A model generated the notes under the pieces. That model did no database searches, had not been told where the DNA came from, and was given only the letters and a program-made list of their open reading frames with translations. From JBFWML01 sp050251635 (GTDB lineage: Bacteria; Campylobacterota; Campylobacteria; Campylobacterales; SZUA-545), in assembly GCA_050251635.1 (NCBI GenBank), contig JBFWML010000013.1, positions 1-46,689 on the forward strand: a DNA stretch of 46,689 nucleotides. Direction: 5' to 3'. Below, piece after piece: positions 33,233 to 40,225 of the stretch. The stretch's first letter is position 1, and each line of letters starts with the position of its first letter. Position numbers and translations under genes: made by a program.

Positions 33233-34894
33233 TCAATCGGCGCTGCTGCGGTATTTTTCCCGCAGGCGGTTACGAATGGCGATCGCGGCAAGGTTGAGCA
33301 CCAGAATAATAATCACCAGCATCAGCGACGTGGCGTAAACCAGCGGGCGGGCCGCTTCGACGTTGGGGCTTTGGAAACCCACGTCGTAGATATGAAAGCC
33401 CAAGTGCATGATTTTGCGCTCAAGGTGGACAAAGGGTTCGTTGGTGTCCACCGGCAGGTTGGGGGCCAATTTTACCACGCCCACCAGCATCAGGGGAGCC
33501 ACTTCGCCCGCGGCCCGGGCCACGGCCAGAATCAGGCCGGTCATCATCGCCGGGGCCGAAAGCGGCACAATCACCTTCCACAGCGTTTCGGCCTTGGTTG
33601 CGCCTAGGGCTAGCGAACCTTCCCGGATGCTGCGGGGAATGCGCGTCAGCCCCTCTTCGGTGGAAACAATCACCACCGGCAGGGTTAAAAGCGCCAGCGT
33701 TAAAGAGGCCCACATCAAACCCGGCGTGCCGAAGGTGGGCGCGGGGAGCGCTTCGGGATAGAAGAGCTGGTCGAGGTTGCCGCCCAGAAAATAGACGAAA
33801 AAGCCCAAACCGAAAACCCCGAAGACGATCGACGGCACCCCGGCGAGGTTATTGACCGAAATGCGGATAATCCGCGTCACGGGGCCTTGCCTGGCGTATT
33901 CGCGCAGATAAATCGCCGCCAGCACGCCCAGCGGTGTGACCACCACCGACATAATCAACACCATCATCACCGTGCCAAAAATTGCAGGGAAAATCCCCCC
34001 TTCGGTGTTGGCTTCGCGGGGGTAGCCAAAGACAAACTCGTGCATCTTCGAGCCGTACAGCCCCAGCTTTTGAAAAACGTTCATATTGTTGGGCTGGTAG
34101 GCGCGCACGATTTGCGCCAGATTGATCGTCAGCTCCCGGCCGTCCATGGCCTCGGCAACGATCTGATCGCGCCGCGCCTCTTTTTTGAGCGACTGCAGTT
34201 TTTTAGACAGTTCGCCGTACCGGTCGTTCAGTTCGGCGCGCTTGACTTCGATTGCCGCCAGCCTGGCTTCGCGCTCGGCGGGAGTCAGCCGCGCGGTCAG
34301 CTCCAAGCGGCGTTCTTCCAGGCGCAACTGCTCCATGGCAAAGTTGACTTCGCCGATATCGTAGCGTTCAATCTGCTCGATCGACTCAAAGAGCTCTTCG
34401 ACCCGATCGATGCGCTCCTGAAAACCCTGCCAGGCCCCCTGCCCTTCGGCAATGACCCGGCCGTCCTCCTTGAGCACCTTGAGATAGCCGTAGAAGTTGC
34501 CCCACTCCTGACGCTCCAGTACCATGGCATATTCGGGGCGGCGGTACTCGCTGGAGTAGTCGTTGAGATACCACAAAAAGTCCCGGCCCGTCAGATCCCG
34601 GTTGCCCTGCTTAATCAGCGTGCGGGTGACAAACTCCTGATCGGCGGGCACATCAAAACCCGCTTCGCGCATTTGCGCGGCGATCAGCGTTTCATCCTTG
34701 ACCAGCTGTCCCATCACGCGGATGCTTTTTTCCCCGTGCGTGTAGTCAAACTCAACCACCTCGGCGGGCCAAAAGTGGCTAAAACCCCGCACGGCGATCA
34801 GCGTCAAAAGGCCGATCACCATCACCAGGCTAATCGCCACCGCGCCGCCGTTAAGCCAAATCCAGGGAGAACCGCTCTTAAACCAGTTTTTCAT
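33233..34894 (-). CDS. pstA: Phosphate ABC transporter permease PstA, long form
   Basis: Inner-membrane permease of 553 residues, almost twice the size of E. coli PstA. A first membrane segment (residues 15-36) is followed by a periplasmic insert of about 260 residues, whose second half (about 160-245) is glutamate/arginine/leucine-rich and looks like a coiled coil (LRLEERRLELTARLTPAERE). The permease domain (about 300-545) has the usual segments and the coupling loop EGSLALGATKAETLWKVIVP. Long PstA forms are known in other proteobacteria; the function of the insert is unknown. Confidence 0.92.
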   Translation of the reverse strand: MKNWFKSGSPWIWLNGGAVAISLVMVIGLLTLIAVRGFSHFWPAEVVEFDYTHGEKSIRVMGQLVKDETLIAAQMREAGFDVPADQEFVTRTLIKQGNRDLTGRDFLWYLNDYSSEYRRPEYAMVLERQEWGNFYGYLKVLKEDGRVIAEGQGAWQGFQERIDRVEELFESIEQIERYDIGEVNFAMEQLRLEERRLELTARLTPAEREARLAAIEVKRAELNDRYGELSKKLQSLKKEARRDQIVAEAMDGRELTINLAQIVRAYQPNNMNVFQKLGLYGSKMHEFVFGYPREANTEGGIFPAIFGTVMMVLIMSVVVTPLGVLAAIYLREYARQGPVTRIIRISVNNLAGVPSIVFGVFGLGFFVYFLGGNLDQLFYPEALPAPTFGTPGLMWASLTLALLTLPVVIVSTEEGLTRIPRSIREGSLALGATKAETLWKVIVPLSAPAMMTGLILAVARAAGEVAPLMLVGVVKLAPNLPVDTNEPFVHLERKIMHLGFHIYDVGFQSPNVEAARPLVYATSLMLVIIILVLNLAAIAIRNRLREKYRSSAD

Positions 34895-34909
34895 CTTCTA
34901 CTCCCTCAA

Positions 34910-37195
34910 TCACAATGACGCATAACGTTTACGCAGCCGCTGGCGCACCACCTCGGCCAGCGTGTTGACAAAAAAGGTAATGACAAACAGCACCAGCGCC
35001 GCCAGATACAAAATCCGGTAGTGGGTACTACCGACCGCGGTTTCGGGCATCTCGACGGCAATGTTGGCCGAAAGGGTTCGCATCCCCTCAAAGATATTGA
35101 AGTTCACCACCGGAGAGTTGCCCGTGGCCATCAGCACGATCATCGTTTCGCCCACGGCGCGGCCAAACCCCATCATCACTGCGGAAAAAATACCGGGGCT
35201 GGCGGTTAAGAGCACCACGCGGGTCATCGTCTGCCACGGGGTTGCGCCCAGCGCCAAGGAGCCTTGGGTGAGGTGCTTGGGCACGTTAAAGACCGCATCT
35301 TCGGCAATGGAGAAGATGGTGGGAATCACCGCAAAGCCCATGGCGATACCGACCACCAAGGCGTTGCGTTGATCGTAAGTAATGCCGTTGTCGGTAAACC
35401 ACTGGCGCATGGAGCCGTCAAAGAACCACAGCTCGATCAGCGGGCTCATCTCAACGCACAACCAGCCGATCAGCACCACCACGGGAATGAGCAGCGCCGC
35501 CTCCCAGCCGTCGCCGACCAGCCGCTTGGTGAACCTATGCAGCTTGTGCCAGATAAAAGCAAAAACCACCATGCCCAGCGGCAGCAGGATGATGATCGAA
35601 AAGATGGCGGGCAGATTGTTTTCGATATAGGGCGCCAGCCACAAACCGGCCAAAAAGCCCAAAATCACCGTGGGCAGGGCCTCCATGATTTCGATGACCG
35701 GCTTAACCAGACCGCGCATTTTCGGGCTCATAAAGTATGCGGAGTAAATCGCGCCCATAATCGCCAGCGGCATCGCCAGCAGCATCGAAAAGAAAGCGGC
35801 TTTCAGGGTGCCGATCGTTAATGGAATCAATGAAAACTTCGCCTCAAAATCATCCGCGCCCGAAGAGGACTGCCACACATAATCCGCGCCTTCGCGCCCT
35901 TCGTACCACACCTTGCCCCAGAGCGCATCCCAGGAAATTTCGGGGTGCTCGTTCTTTAGCGCATAAAAACCCACCGTGCCGCTTGCATCGGCGACCAGCA
36001 GGCCGTCGTGGCGGGGGGTGATGGCCATCGCCTCAACCGGATGGCTAAAGTAGGACATCTCGTGAACCGTGCGCTCGGAGGTGGGGTAGTGGATCATCGC
36101 ATAGCCCGAAGCGTCGCCGGTCATAAAACCCTTGCGCCCCTGTTCGGAAGTGATGGCGGTGACGGGGGCTTTGTGGGATTTGAACGCCCGCATTTTGGTA
36201 AAACGGTACTCGTTGGTTTTGTCCCGCAGAAGAACCCACTGGGCCACGCTGCCGTCGCTGCCCCCCACCACGAAGGAGACGCTGCCCACAATGTAGTGCA
36301 TTGCGCCGATGGTTTCACCGGCGGGGACAACCGCGACGCTCTCCTTGAGCGCGATGCTATTCAGATCGCGCAGATCGTAATAGTGCGCCTTGCCCTGATC
36401 ATCGGCGGCGATCAGGTGCGAAAAGGTGCCGTTTACCAAAATATGCTTGATTGTGGCCTCAGGGACGGGCAATTCGTAGGCGCTGCGCTCAACCGTGGTT
36501 TCGCCGGTCATAAAGGAGGTGCGCGCGCTGTAGAGCACAAAAAGCAGGCGGTTATCCTCGGTCACCGCGCCGATCGCCAGTCCGGTGGAGCTCTCCTGAA
36601 AGGCCATGGCCGTAAGGGCGCGGCCTTTTTCGTCCACAATCACCGGCGCATCGCCCAGGGGAAATTCCAAGCCGGGCACGATCGTGCGCGCCTGCGCTTC
36701 GCCGTAGGTCGGCTCATAGGTGTGGCGCGCCACGATCGCGCGGCCGTCGGAAAGTCCGTAGGCGACCGACTGGCGGCTCTCTTCGCTGTGGGCGAAAGCG
36801 GTCACCCTTACGCCGGAAGGGATTGGAAGGTTTTCGGTTTTGACCGTTTCGCCCAGCCGCAGATCGAAAAAGACCGCCTGCCCCGCATCGGTAAAGCGCA
36901 CCCCCATCTCCTTAAAGCGCTCGGTGGCCATATGGAGGGTTTTGACCCCCTTTTCGCCGGGAGCCGCATAGGTGGTCACCGGAGCCACTTCGGCCCCCTT
37001 GAGCATGGGAGAGACTTCCGCAAAAAGAAATACGAAAATAAGCGTCAGCGCAATAATGACGCTATAGCCGCCCAATCCGACGCCGTAACGGGTCAGGCTG
37101 TCCTTAAAATAACGCCAGCGCCGGAGTTTTTCGCGGCGCTCGGCTGTGGGGAGCGCTCCTGAAACCCGGGTGTTGGGCTTGGAAATGTCGTACAT
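34910..37195 (-). CDS. pstC: Phosphate ABC transporter permease PstC with beta-propeller-like insert
   Basis: Permease of 761 residues against about 320 in E. coli. A membrane segment lies near residues 42-61. Residues about 65-440 form a periplasmic region of repeated short beta stretches (VVGGSDGSVAQWVLL, MTGDASGYAMIHYPT, LVADASGTVGFYAL) that looks like a WD40-type propeller. The C-terminal half (about 460-755) is the permease, with EALPTVILGFLAGLWLAP and GSLALGATPWQTMTRVVL. The start ATG is 15 bases before pstA in translation order end to start. Long PstC forms exist in other proteobacteria. Confidence 0.92.
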   Translation of the reverse strand: MYDISKPNTRVSGALPTAERREKLRRWRYFKDSLTRYGVGLGGYSVIIALTLIFVFLFAEVSPMLKGAEVAPVTTYAAPGEKGVKTLHMATERFKEMGVRFTDAGQAVFFDLRLGETVKTENLPIPSGVRVTAFAHSEESRQSVAYGLSDGRAIVARHTYEPTYGEAQARTIVPGLEFPLGDAPVIVDEKGRALTAMAFQESSTGLAIGAVTEDNRLLFVLYSARTSFMTGETTVERSAYELPVPEATIKHILVNGTFSHLIAADDQGKAHYYDLRDLNSIALKESVAVVPAGETIGAMHYIVGSVSFVVGGSDGSVAQWVLLRDKTNEYRFTKMRAFKSHKAPVTAITSEQGRKGFMTGDASGYAMIHYPTSERTVHEMSYFSHPVEAMAITPRHDGLLVADASGTVGFYALKNEHPEISWDALWGKVWYEGREGADYVWQSSSGADDFEAKFSLIPLTIGTLKAAFFSMLLAMPLAIMGAIYSAYFMSPKMRGLVKPVIEIMEALPTVILGFLAGLWLAPYIENNLPAIFSIIILLPLGMVVFAFIWHKLHRFTKRLVGDGWEAALLIPVVVLIGWLCVEMSPLIELWFFDGSMRQWFTDNGITYDQRNALVVGIAMGFAVIPTIFSIAEDAVFNVPKHLTQGSLALGATPWQTMTRVVLLTASPGIFSAVMMGFGRAVGETMIVLMATGNSPVVNFNIFEGMRTLSANIAVEMPETAVGSTHYRILYLAALVLFVITFFVNTLAEVVRQRLRKRYASL

Positions 37196-37294
37196 TACAG
37201 ATACCCCGCCTTTGAGATTGCAAGCAAAATGCGGCGTATGTTAATGACGAATGGTTACAAGGCTGTTACGCTTAAAGGGGGAAGAAGAAAAGAG

Positions 37295-37315
37295 GCCCCT
37301 CCAAAGCGGAGGGGC
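37295..37315 (-). terminator. Hairpin between pstS and pstC (partial terminator)
   Basis: GCCCCTCC pairs perfectly with GGAGGGGC around a five-base loop, 11 bases past the pstS stop. CTCTTTTCTTCTT follows on the minus strand. It probably lets only part of the transcripts continue into pstCAB, giving more binding protein than permease. Confidence 0.65.
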
Positions 37316-37325
37316 GAAGAGCGGC

Positions 37326-38297
37326 TTAGAGGCCCAGTTGCTTGCGGTAGCGATCGGCTACGGCGGCGGGCAGCGGGATATAACCGTCTTTAACCACGGT
37401 TTCCTGACCCTGCTTGGAAAGAACCAGCTTCATAAACTCGCGCTCCATGGGGGGCAGCGGCTGATTAGGCTTTTTGTTGACATAGACAAACAGGAAGCGC
37501 GAAAGCGGATAGGTGCCGTTGGAGGCGTTCTCTGCGTTGGCTTCGAAATATTTGCCCTTCTCTTTGCCCAGCGGCACAGCGCGAACGCCGGAGGTCATAT
37601 AGCCGATACCCGAATAGCCGATGCCGTTGAGCGACTCGGTCACACCCTGAACCACCGAAGCGGAACCGGGCTGCTCGTTGATGCCGGGCTTATAGTCGCC
37701 CTTGCACAGCGCAACCTCTTTGAAGTAGCCATAGGTGCCCGAAACGGCGTTACGGCTATAGATGGTGAAGTCGCGGTTAGCCCAAGCGCCGCTCAAGCCC
37801 AGCTGGCCCCAGCGGGTGATGTCGCTCGCACCGCCGCAGCGGCGGCCCACGGAGAAAATCGCATCGACTTCGGCGATGGTCATGCCCTTGATGGGGTTGT
37901 CCTTGTTGACATAAACCGCCAGCGCGTCGATAGCCACGGGAACGGCGATGGGCGCGTAACCGTACTTTTTCTCGAACTCGGCGATCTCTTTGTCTTTCAT
38001 CTCGCGGCTCATGGGACCGAAGTTAGCGGTGCCCTCGGTCAGCGCCGGGGGAGCGGTGGAGCTGCCTGCGCCCTGAATCTGGATGTTCACGTTGGGGTAA
38101 AACCCGGCGAAATCTTCCGCCCAAAGGGTCATCAGGTTGTTCAACGTATCCGAGCCGATGCTCGAAAAGTTGCCCGAAACGCCCTTGGTCGCCTGATAGG
38201 TCTGCAGTTTGGGGTCCACTTGGACGGGAGCCGCTGCGGCCACGGTGATCAGCGAGCAGGCCAGAAGGCCGGCTGCCAGCAAGCTTCTAAGCTTCAT
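37326..38297 (-). CDS. pstS: Phosphate ABC transporter substrate-binding protein PstS
   Basis: Periplasmic phosphate-binding protein of 323 residues. A signal peptide covers residues 1-22 (LLAAGLLACSLITVAAA). Phosphate-binding stretches are SSIGSDTLNNL, GAGSSTAPPAL, and SRNAVSGTYGYFKE. The later GYSGIGYMTSGVRAVPL is typical of the PstS type found with long PstC/PstA. AGAGGAA precedes the ATG. Confidence 0.95.
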   Translation of the reverse strand: MKLRSLLAAGLLACSLITVAAAAPVQVDPKLQTYQATKGVSGNFSSIGSDTLNNLMTLWAEDFAGFYPNVNIQIQGAGSSTAPPALTEGTANFGPMSREMKDKEIAEFEKKYGYAPIAVPVAIDALAVYVNKDNPIKGMTIAEVDAIFSVGRRCGGASDITRWGQLGLSGAWANRDFTIYSRNAVSGTYGYFKEVALCKGDYKPGINEQPGSASVVQGVTESLNGIGYSGIGYMTSGVRAVPLGKEKGKYFEANAENASNGTYPLSRFLFVYVNKKPNQPLPPMEREFMKLVLSKQGQETVVKDGYIPLPAAVADRYRKQLGL

Positions 38298-38357
38298 TTG
38301 GCTTCCTCTGGTTTGGATTTTCCTCTAAGAACAGACGATTCTGTCTGAGGGTCGGCC

Positions 38358-38394
38358 ATTGTAGGTCACCAAAATAACAAACCGGAGACAAAAC
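38358..38394 (-). promoter_or_regulatory. Candidate pstS promoter with Pho-box-like direct repeat
   Basis: On the minus strand a direct repeat GTTTTGT (38394-38388) and GGTTTGT (38383-38377) has the 7+4+7 spacing of PhoB sites and matches in six of seven positions. Thirteen bases later stands TACAAT (38363-38358), a -10-like box. The leader then carries a small stem (CAGAC/GTCTG at 38332-38347). Confidence 0.4.
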
Positions 38395-38418
38395 AGGGGG
38401 GAGGCTAAAGGGGGAGAA

Positions 38419-38438
38419 GGGGGGCCGAAGCCCCCTCC
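38419..38438 (-). terminator. GC-rich hairpin with UUCG loop after the rhodanese genes
   Basis: On the minus strand GGGGGC-TTCG-GCCCCC forms a very stable stem capped by a cUUCGg tetraloop, nine bases past the stop at 38447. CTTCTCCCCC follows. It separates the rhodanese pair from pstS. Confidence 0.6.
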
Positions 38439-38446
38439 TGACAGAT

Positions 38447-39289
38447 TTAGTTCTGAAGCGCGGTGGCGACGGGGCCGTCCCACTCTTTCATCGAACCGTC
38501 GTACATGCGGACTTTTTTGCCCAGCATTTCGTGCATCACATACCAGCCAACCGCGGCAAAGCTGCCGGTGTTGCAGTAAACGATGCTCTCTTTGCTCATG
38601 TCGATATTCAGACCCTCAAAGAAAGCGGCCAGATTCTCTTTGCTGTGCAGCACGCTGCCGGACTTGAAGTAGTCGGTCAGGGGAGCCGCTTTGGCGCCGT
38701 CGATATGGCCGTTTTGCTTGGCAACGCCGGGCTTTTCTACGCCCATATAGTTGGCAAAGGGGCGCGCATCAACGATGGTCTGCTTGCCGACTGCGGCTTT
38801 AACCTGCTCGGTCGAAGCGTAGATCTCCGCGCGGGGCTCTTTTGCTTTGAAGTTGCCGCGGGCGCGCTTGGGGCGCTCGTCGCTGATTGCGCCGCCGGAA
38901 ATGGTCCACTCCTGCAGGCCGCCATTGAGAATATACACATTGTCAAAGCCGAAGTACTTAAAGGTCCAGTACAGGCGGGCAGCGGGGTGAAAGGAGCCGT
39001 AGCCCTTGCCGCTTTCAACGATGACCACTTTGCTGTCGTTGTTGACGCCTTCGCGCTGCATAAGCGCTTCGAACAGTTTGGCATCCTGTACGTTGTCGTC
39101 TTTGTCGCGTACGTTTTTGTACTCGATCGCGCGGGAACCGGGGATTTTCGCGCCGGCGTCATCCAGGCCCAAAATCACCAGATTTTTGCTTCCCAGCTCT
39201 TTTTGAAGATCGGCAGCCGAAATCAGCTGAGCCGACAAAGCCAAAGGGATGGCCAGCAACAAGGTTGCAATAAATTGAATTTTTTTCAT
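38447..39289 (-). CDS. Periplasmic two-domain rhodanese (sulfurtransferase) A
   Basis: Thiosulfate or mercaptopyruvate sulfurtransferase-like protein of 280 residues with a signal peptide (residues 1-20). Two rhodanese domains are joined; the N-terminal one lacks a catalytic cysteine, the C-terminal one has C239 in YCNTGSFAA. The ending DGSMKEWDGPVATALQN is typical. The loop has no charged residues of the CRxGxR kind, so specificity is open. It lies nine bases after its close paralog and has AAGGAG in that gap, so the two are co-expressed. Confidence 0.88.
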   Translation of the reverse strand: MKKIQFIATLLLAIPLALSAQLISAADLQKELGSKNLVILGLDDAGAKIPGSRAIEYKNVRDKDDNVQDAKLFEALMQREGVNNDSKVVIVESGKGYGSFHPAARLYWTFKYFGFDNVYILNGGLQEWTISGGAISDERPKRARGNFKAKEPRAEIYASTEQVKAAVGKQTIVDARPFANYMGVEKPGVAKQNGHIDGAKAAPLTDYFKSGSVLHSKENLAAFFEGLNIDMSKESIVYCNTGSFAAVGWYVMHEMLGKKVRMYDGSMKEWDGPVATALQN

Positions 39290-39298
39290 CGCTTCTCC

Positions 39299-40147
39299 TT
39301 AGTTTTGCAGCTTGACGGAAACGGGGCCGTCCCACTCGTTCATAGAGCCGTCGAACACCTTGGCTTTTTTGCCCAGAACTTCATGAATGACGTACCAGCC
39401 GACCGAAGCCTGAGAACCGCTGTTGCAGTAAACGATATTTTCGCCGTTCAGGTCGATTTTCAGATCAGCAAACAGTTTTTCCAGCTCGGCTTTAGAGCGG
39501 ACTGCGGTGCCGGTTTTGGTGTAGAGCATCAAAGGAGCCGCTTTAGCGCCGTCGATATGGCCGGCCTGCTTGGTGCCCTTTTTCTGATAAACGCCGATGT
39601 ATGCGCCCAGATCGCGCACGTCGATAATCATCTGCTTGCCGACTGCCGCTTTCACGTCATCAACAGAAGCGTAGATAGCCGCGTTGGGAGCTTTGGCGGC
39701 AAAGTTGCCGGCTTTTACGTCCGCGGGCTTGGCATCGGTCACTTCGCCGCCCATGTCGGTCCACTCCTGCAGGCCGCCGTTGAGGATTGCAACGTTGTCG
39801 TGGCCGTAGTACTTAAAGGTCCAGTACAGACGGGTCGCCTTGGCCAAAGAGTCGGTGTCTTTGCCCTGCTCGACGATCACCACTTTGCTGTCGTTGCTTA
39901 CACCCTCTTTTTGCACCAACGCCTCAAACGTTTTTGCATCGGGTACGTTACTCTTAACGCGCACGGTTTTGTAGTCAACAAAGCGCGAACCGGGGATTTT
40001 GCCGCCCGCTTCGTCGATGCCGATCACCACCAGCTTCTTATTGGACTTGATCTCCTTTTGCAGATCGTCCATGCTGATCAATTGGGCCATTGCCACCAGC
40101 GGAAGCGCGAAGAGTGCTACCGTAAAGAGTCTCATCAGCCGTTTCAT
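39299..40147 (-). CDS. Periplasmic two-domain rhodanese (sulfurtransferase) B
   Basis: Paralog of the next gene, 282 residues, roughly half identical by eye. A signal peptide ends near residue 21 (FALPLVAMA). The C-terminal domain has C241 in YCNSGSQAS, and GGLQEWTDMGG and DGSMNEWDGPVSVKLQN are shared landmarks. AAAGGAG precedes the ATG. It is the first gene of the pair. Sulfane-sulfur handling in the periplasm is the likely role; the donor and acceptor are unknown. Confidence 0.88.
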   Translation of the reverse strand: MKRLMRLFTVALFALPLVAMAQLISMDDLQKEIKSNKKLVVIGIDEAGGKIPGSRFVDYKTVRVKSNVPDAKTFEALVQKEGVSNDSKVVIVEQGKDTDSLAKATRLYWTFKYYGHDNVAILNGGLQEWTDMGGEVTDAKPADVKAGNFAAKAPNAAIYASVDDVKAAVGKQMIIDVRDLGAYIGVYQKKGTKQAGHIDGAKAAPLMLYTKTGTAVRSKAELEKLFADLKIDLNGENIVYCNSGSQASVGWYVIHEVLGKKAKVFDGSMNEWDGPVSVKLQN

Positions 40148-40185
40148 AGCCGCTCCTTTGAAGAAAAGTTTGATTGAGCAGACTA

Positions 40186-40191
40186 ATAATA
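40186..40191 (-). promoter_or_regulatory. Candidate -10 box of the rhodanese pair
   Basis: TATTAT on the minus strand, 38 bases before the start of rhodanese B. TTGTCT lies 14 bases upstream, a short spacer for a -35. Confidence 0.4.
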
Positions 40192-40225
40192 GCTCGTTAT
40201 CTTTTAGACAAAATTAACTTATTTT

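Noticed and set aside
36008..37162. A 384-codon plus-strand open frame opposite pstC, with similar ones opposite pstA and the GGDEF-EAL gene
   Set aside because: All are antisense to recognised genes and follow from codon bias in GC-rich DNA.
38447..40147. The two rhodanese genes as a recent DNA duplication
   Set aside because: The proteins are only about half identical by eye, so this is an old paralogous pair and not a sequence repeat.
38531..40177. A 548-codon plus-strand open frame opposite the two rhodaneses
   Set aside because: Shadow of two clear genes with signal peptides and ribosome binding sites on the other strand.
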